Shown here: in pieces, positions 54,720-63,517 of the stretch
Position numbering within the stretch: position 1 is the first letter of the stretch
Layout: the number at the start of each line of letters is the position of its first letter
Assembly: GCF_003688915.1 (NCBI RefSeq)
Contig: NZ_REFU01000001.1
Location: 4,278,001 to 4,342,000, forward strand
Source: Rhodococcus sp. SBT000017
GTDB taxonomy: Bacteria > Actinomycetota > Actinomycetes > Mycobacteriales > Mycobacteriaceae
Direction of reading: 5' to 3'
Length of the DNA: 64,000 nt
The notes under the pieces: model-generated
The model's input: the letters and a program-made list of their open reading frames with translations, nothing else
The model's database searches: none
Told to the model about the DNA's origin: nothing
Translations under genes and position numbers: made by a program

Positions 54720-57266
54720 GTGGACAGTTTCACTCCCACCACGAAGTCGCAGGCAGCACTTTCCGCTGCTCTGCAGGCCGCATCCGCGGCCGGTAACCCG
54801 GATATTCGTCCGGCACATTTGTTGGTGGCGTTGCTCGATCAGACCGACGGCATCGCCACACCCTTGCTGAAGGCCGTCGGCGTCGACCCTGCAACGGTGC
54901 GTCGAGAAGCGCAGAACCTCGTCGACCGCATGCCCTCGGCATCCGGTTCGACCACCACTCCGCAACTCGGCCGTGAAACCCTCGCCGCGATCACCGCCGC
55001 ACAGCACCTGGCCACCGAACTCGACGACGAGTTCGTCTCCACCGAACACATCATGGTGGGGTTGGCGACCGGCAGCGACGATGTCGCCAAGCTCCTGACC
55101 GGCCACGGAGCCGGACCGAACGAGCTGCGCGACGCCTTCCAGGCCGTCCGGGGCAGCGCCCGGGTCACCAGCGCAGATCCCGAGAACACCTACCAGGCGC
55201 TGGAGAAGTACAGCACCGACCTGACCGCGCTGGCCCGAGCAGGCAAGCTCGATCCCGTCATCGGCCGCGACACCGAGATCAGGCGCGTGGTGCAGGTTCT
55301 CTCACGGCGCACCAAGAACAACCCGGTGCTCATCGGCGAACCAGGCGTCGGCAAGACGGCCATCGTCGAAGGACTCGCTCAGCGCGTCATCGCCGGCGAT
55401 GTTCCGGAGAGCCTGCGCGGCAAGACCGTCGTCTCCCTCGACCTCGGTTCCATGGTCGCGGGCGCGAAGTTCCGCGGTGAGTTCGAGGAACGGCTCAAGG
55501 CCGTGCTCGACGACATCAAGAACTCCGCAGGCCAGGTGATCACGTTCATCGACGAGCTGCACACCATCGTCGGAGCAGGCGCGACCGGTGAATCGGCAAT
55601 GGACGCGGGCAACATGATCAAGCCGATGCTCGCCCGCGGCGAACTGCGCCTCGTCGGTGCGACGACCCTCGAGGAGTACCGCAAGTACATCGAGAAGGAC
55701 GCTGCGCTCGAACGACGCTTCCAGCAGGTCTACGTCGGTGAGCCGTCGGTCGAGGACACGGTCGGCATCCTGCGCGGACTCAAGGAACGCTACGAGGTGC
55801 ACCACGGCGTCCGGATCACGGACTCCGCCCTGGTCGCCGCCGCCACGCTCAGCGACCGGTACATCACCGCCCGGTTCCTGCCGGACAAGGCCATCGACCT
55901 GGTCGACGAGGCCGCGTCCCGTCTGCGGATGGAGATCGACTCTCGCCCCGTCGAGATCGACGAGGTCGAACGCGCCGTCCGTCGCCTCGAAATCGAGGAG
56001 ATGGCCCTGGCGAAGGAGACCGACGACGCGTCGAAGGCTCGGCTCGACAAGCTCCGCCAGGAGCTCGCCGATCTGCAGGAGAAGCTCGCCGGACTCAGCA
56101 CACGCTGGCAGAACGAGAAGAACGCCATCGACTCGGTGCGCGTCCTCAAGGAGGAGCTCGAGAACCTGCGCGGCGAATCCGACCGCGCCGAACGCGACGG
56201 CGATCTGGGCAAGGCCGCCGAGCTGCGCTACGGACGTATCCCGACTCTCGAGAAGGAGCTCGCCGCCAAGACCGATGCCTCGCCGGCTCAGGGCGACGTG
56301 ATGCTCAAGGAAGAAGTGGGACCGGACGACGTCGCCGACGTCGTCGCGGCCTGGACCGGAATCCCCGCGGGCCGGATGCTCGAGGGCGAGACCGCCAAGC
56401 TCCTCCGCATGGAAGACGAGCTCGGCAAGCGAGTCGTCGGTCAGAAGGACGCAGTACAAGCGGTGTCCGACGCCGTCCGACGCTCCCGCGCCGGAGTGGC
56501 CGATCCCAACCGTCCGACGGGATCGTTCCTGTTCCTCGGACCCACCGGCGTCGGCAAGACCGAGCTGGCGAAAGCGTTGGCGGAGTTCTTGTTCGACGAC
56601 GAACGCGCGATGGTGCGCATCGACATGAGCGAGTACAGCGAGAAGCATGCCGTCGCTCGGCTCGTCGGTGCACCTCCGGGCTATGTCGGGTACGAGGCCG
56701 GTGGCCAGCTGACCGAGGCGGTGCGCAGGCGTCCGTACACGGTGGTGCTCTTCGACGAGGTCGAGAAGGCGCACCCCGACGTGTTCGACATCCTGCTCGC
56801 AGTGTTGGACGAAGGCCGGCTCACCGACGGCCAGGGCCGAACCGTCGACTTCCGCAACACGATCCTGATCCTCACCTCCAACCTCGGTGCCGGCGGTACC
56901 AAGGAGCAGGTGATGGACGCGGTGCGGCGGTCGTTCAAGCCCGAGTTCGTCAACCGACTCGACGACGTGGTGGTGTTCGACGCGTTGTCCGAGGATCAAC
57001 TCGAGTCGATCGTCGACATCCAGCTCGGCTTCCTCGCCAAGCGTCTGGCGGCTCGTCGCCTGACGCTTGACGTGTCGTCGCCGGCGAAGATGTGGCTCGC
57101 GGTGCGCGGCTACGACCCGCTGTACGGAGCGCGGCCGCTGCGTCGACTGATCCAGCAGGCCATCGGAGATCAACTGGCGAAGCTGTTGCTCGCCGGCGAG
57201 GTCCACGACGGCGATGTGGTGTCGGTCAACGTAACTCCTGACGGCGATCGCCTCATCCTGGGCTAG
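54720..57266 (+). CDS. clpB: disaggregase ClpB
   Basis: An 848-residue Hsp100 chaperone that rescues aggregated protein with DnaK. It has Clp-N repeats (about 1-140), D1 with Walker [14 protein letters not shown] (about 206) and [13 protein letters not shown], a long coiled-coil middle domain (about 400-525, heptad-like leucines), D2 with Walker [23 protein letters not shown] (about 607) and the C-terminal D2-small part. The GTG at 54720 follows a GAAAGAAGG site. A HAIR site for HspR lies upstream. A strong terminator follows at 57282. Confidence 0.97.
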   Translation: MDSFTPTTKSQAALSAALQAASAAGNPDIRPAHLLVALLDQTDGIATPLLKAVGVDPATVRREAQNLVDRMPSASGSTTTPQLGRETLAAITAAQHLATELDDEFVSTEHIMVGLATGSDDVAKLLTGHGAGPNELRDAFQAVRGSARVTSADPENTYQALEKYSTDLTALARAGKLDPVIGRDTEIRRVVQVLSRRTKNNPVLIGEPGVGKTAIVEGLAQRVIAGDVPESLRGKTVVSLDLGSMVAGAKFRGEFEERLKAVLDDIKNSAGQVITFIDELHTIVGAGATGESAMDAGNMIKPMLARGELRLVGATTLEEYRKYIEKDAALERRFQQVYVGEPSVEDTVGILRGLKERYEVHHGVRITDSALVAAATLSDRYITARFLPDKAIDLVDEAASRLRMEIDSRPVEIDEVERAVRRLEIEEMALAKETDDASKARLDKLRQELADLQEKLAGLSTRWQNEKNAIDSVRVLKEELENLRGESDRAERDGDLGKAAELRYGRIPTLEKELAAKTDASPAQGDVMLKEEVGPDDVADVVAAWTGIPAGRMLEGETAKLLRMEDELGKRVVGQKDAVQAVSDAVRRSRAGVADPNRPTGSFLFLGPTGVGKTELAKALAEFLFDDERAMVRIDMSEYSEKHAVARLVGAPPGYVGYEAGGQLTEAVRRRPYTVVLFDEVEKAHPDVFDILLAVLDEGRLTDGQGRTVDFRNTILILTSNLGAGGTKEQVMDAVRRSFKPEFVNRLDDVVVFDALSEDQLESIVDIQLGFLAKRLAARRLTLDVSSPAKMWLAVRGYDPLYGARPLRRLIQQAIGDQLAKLLLAGEVHDGDVVSVNVTPDGDRLILG

Positions 57267-57281
57267 CCGCGGTATTTCGTG

Positions 57282-57320
57282 AACAGGCCCGCACGAGCAC
57301 TGCTCGTGCGGGCCTGTTTT
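57282..57320 (+). terminator. Rho-independent terminator of clpB
   Basis: A 16-bp perfect stem (AACAGGCCCGCACGAG with its complement, 57282-57297 and 57303-57318) around a five-base loop, followed by TTTT. It lies 16 bases after the clpB stop. Confidence 0.9.
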
Positions 57321-57361
57321 GTGCCTTCAACTGGGGTGTACCGGGTAGGTACGCTCGTGGA

Positions 57362-58351
57362 ATGACGAATCCGGACGACCCGCGGACACCTCGAGAACGC
57401 GATCAGGACGCGGCACGCCAGACGGAGTCATCCGAGCCGACCCAGGACTACGGTCGGCCGGACCCCGAGGCCCAGAACTACCCCGACGGCGCTCACCCCA
57501 CCGAGGCATATCCGACGCAGGCGTATCAGAACCCGGCCCAGCCGAATGACGATCCACAGGCGTATCCGCAGGGGTATCAGCCCACCCAGGCATTTCCGCC
57601 GTACGACCCCGAGCAGCAGGCGGCGGCGAATCAGGCCTACGGCCAGACCCAGCAGTACGGCCAGGCTCCGCAGTACGGCCAGGCTCCGCAGTACGGCCAG
57701 GCCCCGGGGTACGACACTGCTCAGTACGGCCAGCCCCAGCAGTACGGTCACACTCAGCAGTTCGGCCACACTCAGCAGTTCGGGCACACGGGGCAATTCG
57801 GGCAGCCGCCGGAGTACGGCGCTCCGCCTCCCACCGATGGACCGAACGCCGCTGATTCGGGCAGCAAGGGCCCCCGCCCGTGGGTTCTGGCGCTGATCGG
57901 ATTCGTCGTCCTCGCCATCGTCGTGGTGTTCGGAATTTCCTTCCTGAGCGGGGGATCGGACGAGCCCGGCACCACGGCCACCGGCCCGTCGACGTCGACC
58001 TCGATCCGGCCGCCCACCTCGAGTGCGCCCACGACCGCGCCGCAGCCCACCGAATCGGGCACGGCCACCACCCCCGAGTTGATCCCGGGAGGAATCCCCG
58101 AGATTCTCGGTCAGCTGGGCTCGTCGGTGGGAACGATCAGCGCCAACGACGGTTCGACTCTGACGCTCGACGGCCTCGACGGCGCTCCGGTGACGGTGCA
58201 GACCACACCTCAGACGCAGATAATCTCGTTGTCCGGTAGCGATCTGGCGTCGCTGACCGTCGGTGCTTTCGTCGTGGTGCAGGGCGAGGCCGTGGAGGAC
58301 GGAACGATTCGCGCGAACGTCATCATCGAAACGCCCAGTCTCGGTGGATAG
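57362..58351 (+). CDS. membrane protein with YGQ repeats and DUF5666-like domain
   Basis: A 329-residue protein in three parts: a Gln/Tyr/Pro-rich cytoplasmic region (about 1-175) with YGQAPQ and FGHTQQ repeats, one membrane segment (about 177-198, WVLALIGFVVLAIVVVFGISFL), a Thr/Pro linker, and an external domain of about 75 residues (SVGTISANDGSTLTLDGLDGAPVTVQTTPQTQIISLSGSDLASLTVGAFVVVQG) like DUF5666 OB-type domains. The function is unknown. It starts 42 bases after the clpB terminator. Low-complexity regions of this type often drive condensate or scaffold behaviour. Confidence 0.82.
   Translation: MTNPDDPRTPRERDQDAARQTESSEPTQDYGRPDPEAQNYPDGAHPTEAYPTQAYQNPAQPNDDPQAYPQGYQPTQAFPPYDPEQQAAANQAYGQTQQYGQAPQYGQAPQYGQAPGYDTAQYGQPQQYGHTQQFGHTQQFGHTGQFGQPPEYGAPPPTDGPNAADSGSKGPRPWVLALIGFVVLAIVVVFGISFLSGGSDEPGTTATGPSTSTSIRPPTSSAPTTAPQPTESGTATTPELIPGGIPEILGQLGSSVGTISANDGSTLTLDGLDGAPVTVQTTPQTQIISLSGSDLASLTVGAFVVVQGEAVEDGTIRANVIIETPSLGG
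57655..57800 (+). repeat. 18-bp in-frame repeats (YGQAPQ/FGHTQQ)
   Basis: Three copies of TACGGCCAGGCTCCGCAG-like units followed by copies of TTCGGCCACACTCAGCAG-like units encode YGQAPQ and FGHTQQ. Copies are nearly identical, so length variation between strains is expected. Confidence 0.8.
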
Positions 58352-58436
58352 GCAACCCGAGCTGTCGTAGGGACCGTTCACAGGACCCGGCGGTGGTGGG
58401 CGGCGCAGGTGTTGATGTCGATTAAGGTGGTGCGCG

Positions 58437-59486
58437 ATGACGGCAATGTGGTTCGGCCTTGCGGCAATTGCACTGATGGGTGCAGTGGCGCTGCTCTACA
58501 TCGACAGGTCCAAGCGAGATCAGTCCGGACGTGTTCGGCAGATGTGGGCCAAGGCTCAGGGATACGAGTACCGACCGCACGATCGAGAACTGGTCACTCG
58601 GTTCTCTCGCGCTGCCCTGTCCAAGCCCGAGTTCGACGTGGCTCTCGGAGTTGTGACCGGCGTTCGGCGCGGTGAGGAGTTCGTTCTCTTCGACGTCGAG
58701 GAGACGGGCACGATCGTGGCCGTGCAGCGCTCGGTCGGTTCCGATGTCGACATCGACCTTCGGCCCCGCTCGACGCCACCACCGCGCGACGAGGACATGG
58801 AACTGCTCGGCTCCATCGGCCCGCGTGTGGTGTTCGCCACCGACGTCGATATCGCTCGCCGTGTCTGCGACCAGCGGATGGCTGCTTTCACCGAGTCCAT
58901 CCCGGCGAATCTGCAGCTGTTGTGGAGCGAGAAGGACTGGACGCTGGGATCTCTGCCGCTCAGCAGTGCCGGTCGCGATTGGGATGCCGCGATCGACGCG
59001 GTCGCGCGACTGTCGGGCATGTTGCATGTGCTTCCCCCGGTTCGCGGAAGCGCGGTCTACGGCTCTCGCCCCGGCGATCCCGGCCGTGATCGAAGCGATC
59101 CCGGTAGGCCACTGGTCCAGGAGACACACACTCAGCAGGCGCGCACGCCGCAGAATCCCCAGCCTCGCGTGGCGGAACCTCGTATTCAGGCGGTTCGAAG
59201 CCCGGAGCCGCGTGTTGCCGAGCCGAGAACCTCTGCGCCCAAGACGCCCGAGCCACGGGTTCGGCCACCCCGGGTAGCTGAGCCGCGCACTCAGGAACCC
59301 CGCACCCAGGAACCCCGCACCCAGGATCCGCGTCCGCAGGAGCCGGGACGTAGGCCTCGTCCACCGAGGCCCGATGCGGCCGGTCCGCAGGCTGCGCGTT
59401 CGGCGAATCCGTCGCGTCCGGTGCCGCGTCCGCCCGCGTCGCGTCCGATTCCGTTCGACTCGGACCGCCGACGCAATCAGCCCTGA
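58437..59486 (+). CDS. membrane-anchored protein with PR-rich tail (Rv0383c-like)
   Basis: A 349-residue protein: an N-terminal membrane segment (about 4-21), a compact domain (about 30-200) with EYRPHDRELVTRFSRAALSKPEFDVALGVVTG and DIDLRPRSTPP, then a long Pro/Arg-rich tail (about 215-349) with EPRTQ and VAEPR repeats. Its position between clpB and pyrE matches Rv0383c, a conserved protein of unknown function. A -10 TAAGGT (58423-58428) lies eight bases before the ATG. The basic tail could bind nucleic acid, RNA or the wall; this is speculative. Confidence 0.75.
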   Translation: MTAMWFGLAAIALMGAVALLYIDRSKRDQSGRVRQMWAKAQGYEYRPHDRELVTRFSRAALSKPEFDVALGVVTGVRRGEEFVLFDVEETGTIVAVQRSVGSDVDIDLRPRSTPPPRDEDMELLGSIGPRVVFATDVDIARRVCDQRMAAFTESIPANLQLLWSEKDWTLGSLPLSSAGRDWDAAIDAVARLSGMLHVLPPVRGSAVYGSRPGDPGRDRSDPGRPLVQETHTQQARTPQNPQPRVAEPRIQAVRSPEPRVAEPRTSAPKTPEPRVRPPRVAEPRTQEPRTQEPRTQDPRPQEPGRRPRPPRPDAAGPQAARSANPSRPVPRPPASRPIPFDSDRRRNQP

Positions 59487-59544
59487 TGAAACTTCGGGCG
59501 TGTTTACGGGCGCAGACGCGCTTACGCGGCTAAATTCGTACCCT

Positions 59545-60129
59545 GTGACGGTTTCTTCGAGTGTTGTGGTGGCAGTCCTGGTGCTGGTCCTGTTCGTCGT
59601 GGTCGGTTATGTGGTGATCGCGCTGCGTCGACTCGGTCGGTACAGCGAGCAGACGGAGCAGAGTCTGCGGCTTGTCGATGTCGAGCTCGATCGGCGTCAC
59701 GAGCAGTTGGGCCCGTTCCTCGCCGCCGCGGAAGCCACCGGGCTGTCCGGTGATCTGCTGCGTCAGCTCGGCGGTGCGCGTTCGTGGTCCAAGGCCGTAC
59801 GCGATCGCCGCCTGGGGCTGCAGGCACAGGCGGCTGCCGAGAATGCGCTGTCCGCTGCGTTCCATGCCGTGCTCGCCGATGCCGATGCGCGTCAGAATGC
59901 GTTGGGCAATTGGGCGTTTCGAGGCCCGGCCGGAGAACTCGACGTCACCGAGCGTCGTATCGCAGGCGCGGTGCGCGTGTACAACGACAATGCGTACCGG
60001 TTGTCGCAGGCGATCGGCACGTTCCCGTCCTCGCTCGTCGCGAGGTCTCGCTCGTTGACCGCACCGGAACCGTTCGTGGAGACCAAGGAACTGCTCGACG
60101 AGCAGCAATCGGCCGAGATCGCTGCCTAG
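59545..60129 (+). CDS. LemA-family membrane protein
   Basis: A 194-residue protein: one N-terminal membrane segment (about 4-26) then a helical LemA domain. Typical blocks are LRLVDVELDRRHEQLGPFLAAAE and the C-terminal ERRIAGAVRVYNDNAYRLSQAIGTFPSSLVA. LemA proteins are membrane-anchored with a cytoplasmic or outside four-helix bundle and no firm function. The GTG at 59545 follows a -10 TAAATT by eight bases (leaderless); longer frames overlap the previous gene. It lies between the Rv0383c-like gene and pyrE. Confidence 0.82.
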   Translation: MTVSSSVVVAVLVLVLFVVVGYVVIALRRLGRYSEQTEQSLRLVDVELDRRHEQLGPFLAAAEATGLSGDLLRQLGGARSWSKAVRDRRLGLQAQAAAENALSAAFHAVLADADARQNALGNWAFRGPAGELDVTERRIAGAVRVYNDNAYRLSQAIGTFPSSLVARSRSLTAPEPFVETKELLDEQQSAEIAA

Positions 60130-60232
60130 AAGCAGAACGATCAGCGGATCCGGCGGGAGCACATGCGCGGTTCGGTGGGTAAGTTCGTACCGACCTATCG
60201 AAGATCCGTGGTGCGACGAGAGGAACCCGAAC

Positions 60233-60781
60233 ATGGCCGAGAGTGCCGCAAATTCGGACCGGCAGGAACTGGCCGATTTGGTGAAAGAGCTTGCCGTCGT
60301 GCATGGGAAGGTCACGTTGTCGTCGGGCAAGGAAGCCGACTACTACGTGGATCTGCGTCGCGCGACTCTGCATCATCGGGCGGGTGCGCTGATCGGTTCG
60401 TTGATGCGCGATCTGGTGGCCGACTGGGATTTCGTGTCGGTCGGCGGTCTGACGATGGGTGCAGATCCGGTGGCGATGTCGATCATGCATGCGCAGGGGC
60501 GTCCGATCGACGCGTTCGTGGTGCGCAAGGCCGCGAAGGCGCACGGCATGCAGCGTCAGATCGAGGGTCCGGACATCGTCGGCAAACGTGTTCTGGTGGT
60601 GGAGGATACGACGACCACCGGAAACTCTCCGCTCACTGCCGTGCAGGCTCTGCGTGACGCGGGCGCGACGGTCGTCGGAGTGGCCACGGTGGTCGATCGG
60701 GCGACCGGGGCGGACGAGGTCATCGCCGCCGAGGGGCTCGAATATCGATCGCTCCTCGGCCTGGTGGACCTCGGCCTGTAG
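60233..60781 (+). CDS. pyrE: orotate phosphoribosyltransferase
   Basis: Makes orotidine 5'-phosphate from orotate and PRPP in pyrimidine synthesis. The 182-residue protein has KVTLSSGKEADYYVDLRRATLHH (orotate loop region), GLTMGADPVAMSI, AFVVRKAAKAHG and the PRPP motif VLVVEDTTTTGNSPLTA (about residues 120-136). GAGAGGA lies about ten bases before the ATG. It follows clpB and Rv0383c-like genes as in mycobacteria; the LemA gene is an addition. Convergent with the sortase-like gene, 21 bases apart. Confidence 0.95.
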   Translation: MAESAANSDRQELADLVKELAVVHGKVTLSSGKEADYYVDLRRATLHHRAGALIGSLMRDLVADWDFVSVGGLTMGADPVAMSIMHAQGRPIDAFVVRKAAKAHGMQRQIEGPDIVGKRVLVVEDTTTTGNSPLTAVQALRDAGATVVGVATVVDRATGADEVIAAEGLEYRSLLGLVDLGL

Positions 60782-60802
60782 TCCCGATCGCGAAAGGGCT
60801 TG

Positions 60803-61411
60803 TCAGCGAACGAGTTGCGCGACGACGACGAAGTTGTCGTCGGTTGGTTCTCCGCCTTGGACGTCGCAGTTGGCGAGGATCAATCGACCCGGCACCGAGC
60901 GTCGGAGTTCGTTGTCCGCCAGCAGGGATCCCTTCGGTAGTGGGCCGACCGATTCGACCGCGTACTGCAGGGTGCCGGTCGGTGTGCGCAACACGACGGT
61001 GTCGCCCGGTGTCACCACTCGCAGTGCCTTGAACGGGGCATCACGCTTCGAATAGTTATGTCCCGCAACCACTACCGTTTGTTCGGTGGAGGTTCCCGGC
61101 ATGCCGCTCTCGGCCCACCACGCGGGCAGTTCGTCGACCGGATTCAGCACCTGGCCACTGTCGCCGCCGCGGTAGAGCGGGTCGGGATGGATGGGGCTGC
61201 TCAGATAGGTCGTGCCGTCCGAGGACCGGAGTTCGATGTATTCCGGCTGAGCGGGAGCGACGTCGCTCGCCGGTGCAGCCACCGAGATCTGTGACTGCAC
61301 CGGCGAGCGATCGGGCGCGGCGATCCCGACTTCGTCACTCGCACAACCTGATACGAGTAGAACGAGGGTCAGGATCGCCGTCCACAGCCAGCGGGTACTA
61401 CGAGGTGGCAT
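60803..61411 (-). CDS. sortase-like (class F) lipoprotein lacking the catalytic Arg
   Basis: A 202-residue protein with a sortase beta-barrel. The catalytic His118 is in VVVAGHNYS and Cys182 in LILANCDV, but the third residue, an Arg about ten residues after the Cys in sortases, is replaced by DDNFVVV (Asn193). The N-terminus has a lipobox LLVSGC (Cys23), so it is probably lipid-anchored rather than membrane-spanning. Class F sortases are typical of actinobacteria. Its start overlaps the end of the coiled-coil protein by 14 bases, so that protein is the likely partner or substrate. Confidence 0.82.
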   Translation of the reverse strand: MPPRSTRWLWTAILTLVLLVSGCASDEVGIAAPDRSPVQSQISVAAPASDVAPAQPEYIELRSSDGTTYLSSPIHPDPLYRGGDSGQVLNPVDELPAWWAESGMPGTSTEQTVVVAGHNYSKRDAPFKALRVVTPGDTVVLRTPTGTLQYAVESVGPLPKGSLLADNELRRSVPGRLILANCDVQGGEPTDDNFVVVAQLVR

Positions 61412-63242
61412 CGGTGGAGCTGCGGCGACGCAGGTAGAACGCTCCGCCTGCTGCCGCGACCACGACCACGCCGACTCCGGCCAGGATCACCGGGGTGTTG
61501 GACGAGCTGTCCGACCCGCCCGACGCCTCGTCGGAGGAATCGCCGAGAGCGAGATCGACCGGCGGCAGATCGCCGGCAACGCTGACGACACCGTTCTCGT
61601 CGGTGGTGAAGTAGTCCGCGACGGTGAACGATCCGTCCTCGTTCCTGACACCGACCAGGGAGACGCCGGTCTTGTCGACGACGACGGTGTTCTCGTCGAC
61701 CTCGGTGACCGGAACATCCTCGCGGACAACATCTCCGAGGTTGATGGTCCAGCTGAACTTCGGTCCGCTGGCGGCCAGTTCGGCTGCTGCGGCCTTCAGG
61801 TCGGCTTCGGCCTTGGCCTTCTCGTCGGCGGTGGCCTTCGCAGCAGTTGCTTCATCCTGAGCGGTCTTCATTGCGGCTGCTGCTGCGGTGGCCTTCTCCT
61901 TGGCTGCAGCGGCTGCGTCGGTCTTGGTTGCCAGATCTGCATCGGCGGCTACCACTGCGGCGTCGGCGTCCACGACTGCCTGTGCGGCGTCGGCTGCGGC
62001 CTGCTCGAGGTCTGTGATATCGGCATCCGACGGGGCGGCGTCGAGTGCAGCCTGCGCTGCGGTTGCCGCCTCTGCCTTGGCCTCGGCGTCGGCCTTGGCC
62101 GCATCGGCTGCGGTTCGGGCGTCGGCTGCGGCCTTCTCGGATTCGGTTTCCTCGCCTGCGGCGGCCTCGGCTGCAGCTTCGAGGTTCACGGCATTCTGCT
62201 CGGCCATTGCGGCTACTGCGGCTGCAGTCTGAGCCTCGATGTTGAGTGCCAGCGATTTCGCGGCCGTGGCAGCAGCAGCGCGAACTGCAGCGGTCACCTT
62301 GGCGAGGTTGAAGTTCTTGAACGAATCCTGAACGGCGGTAACGGAATCCGCGAGGGCCTTGTTCGACGCGTCGGCCTCGACCTTGGCAGTGGCGGCAAGT
62401 TCGGCCTTCGCGTCGGCGTCCGCGCGGGCCGCCTCGGCTTCGGCAGTGGCTTCGGGATCGCCCGAGACGGCTGCGGCTTCGAGTTCCTTTGCCTTTGCGT
62501 CTGCCTCCGCAGCGGCTGCTGCCGCACTGTCGGCGGCGGCCTTGGACTCATCTGCCGCGGTCTGCAGCTCGGCTGCGGTGTTCTTGGCTGCGGTGACTGC
62601 AGCACTCGCGGCCTCGCTCTGGACTTTGGCCGATGCGGCGGCCGTGACGGCTGCCTTTGCCTTGACGTCGGCCTCGGCTGCGGCTACCTCGGCTTTGGTG
62701 GCGTCGCTACTCGCGGCGGTGTCGGCGGCCATGGCTGTGTCGAGGCGCACCTGAGCGGCGGCAGATGCTTCAGCGGCAAGCTTGCTGGCCGCTTCGGCGT
62801 CGGCGATTGCCTTCTTCTCGGCGTCGGAGAGCTGCGGGATGATGTCGAGGTTGACCGTCGCGGTTCCGTCGTCGTTCATGACGATGCCGGGGACGATCTG
62901 GGGCAGGGGGCGGATGCTCGACGGTGCTTCGGGGGCCGGGACGGCGGCGGCAGCCGCAGCGTCGGCAGCGGCGGCAGCGGCATCCTCCGAGGTCACAGCG
63001 GGTGTCTGAAGTTCCCCGTCGACGGTGGCCGATCCTTCGACGGCTGCGCCCTCCTCGGCGGTGGGGGCTCCGGATTCGGTGCCGCCTTCGGTGGCGGGCT
63101 GCTCGACGACGGAGCTGTCCGGTGTGGTCGGTTCCTGCGCACTGGCGATTCCCGGTGCGGCGAGGGAGAGGGACAGTGCCATGGCGGCCCCGGCAGCGGC
63201 GAGGCGCGCCTTCTTGGACCTGGCGATCGACTTCTGCGACAT
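61398..63242 (-). CDS. secreted Ala-rich coiled-coil protein with C-terminal membrane anchor
   Basis: A 614-residue exported protein: signal peptide (about 1-35, ends PGIASA), an acidic Thr/Glu stretch, a long Ala-rich coiled-coil (about 125-480; runs of AAADAKAKAEA type), a small globular domain (about 482-560, FSWTINLGDVVREDVPVTEVDENTVVVDKTGVSLVGVRNEDGSFTV), a Ser/Gly-rich linker and SNTP-TM-RRRSS at the end. The tail resembles a sortase signal but has no LPxTG. It shares 14 bases with the sortase-like gene. The function is unknown; a wall or surface fibre is plausible. Confidence 0.85.
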   Translation of the reverse strand: MSQKSIARSKKARLAAAGAAMALSLSLAAPGIASAQEPTTPDSSVVEQPATEGGTESGAPTAEEGAAVEGSATVDGELQTPAVTSEDAAAAAADAAAAAAVPAPEAPSSIRPLPQIVPGIVMNDDGTATVNLDIIPQLSDAEKKAIADAEAASKLAAEASAAAQVRLDTAMAADTAASSDATKAEVAAAEADVKAKAAVTAAASAKVQSEAASAAVTAAKNTAAELQTAADESKAAADSAAAAAAEADAKAKELEAAAVSGDPEATAEAEAARADADAKAELAATAKVEADASNKALADSVTAVQDSFKNFNLAKVTAAVRAAAATAAKSLALNIEAQTAAAVAAMAEQNAVNLEAAAEAAAGEETESEKAAADARTAADAAKADAEAKAEAATAAQAALDAAPSDADITDLEQAAADAAQAVVDADAAVVAADADLATKTDAAAAAKEKATAAAAAMKTAQDEATAAKATADEKAKAEADLKAAAAELAASGPKFSWTINLGDVVREDVPVTEVDENTVVVDKTGVSLVGVRNEDGSFTVADYFTTDENGVVSVAGDLPPVDLALGDSSDEASGGSDSSSNTPVILAGVGVVVVAAAGGAFYLRRRSSTDATS

Positions 63243-63517
63243 GGAGATTGTGGCCCTTCGGTCAGTGGCAGCATCGTGCTGCGCGCACCCGCCCTCCCAC
63301 GCGGAACGGGTGTTGTTGGTGAGTCACACGAACAACCGTGTTGACGTGACCGTAAACCAACCGGCCGGTCTCGGGAACCGTTAACGGCTTTACCTGAGAA
63401 TTGGTTATGAAAGTGTTACTGATGGGACGCATGTGACGAGAGAGATTCTCGACATGCAACGGCGGTCGAGGCGTGTACGTCTCGACCGCCGCGAAAAGCC
63501 GTTCGGATGAAGGTATT
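63243..63517. other. intergenic region: surface-protein leader and hairpin
   Basis: Holds the promoter and leader of the coiled-coil gene (minus strand). CCGTTAACGG (63378-63387) is a perfect 10-bp palindrome beside GGTAAA on the minus strand. A 10-bp stem GGCGGTCGAG/CTCGACCGCC (63461-63490) is downstream of the MFS gene and could terminate it, though a T-run is absent. No riboswitch was recognised. Confidence 0.5.

Noticed and set aside
55302..57206. 634-codon minus-strand frame opposite clpB
   Set aside because: Antisense shadow of clpB.
63243..63400. ydaO-type c-di-AMP riboswitch before the coiled-coil surface gene
   Set aside because: The leader is long enough, and disA is present, but I could not find the conserved riboswitch blocks.
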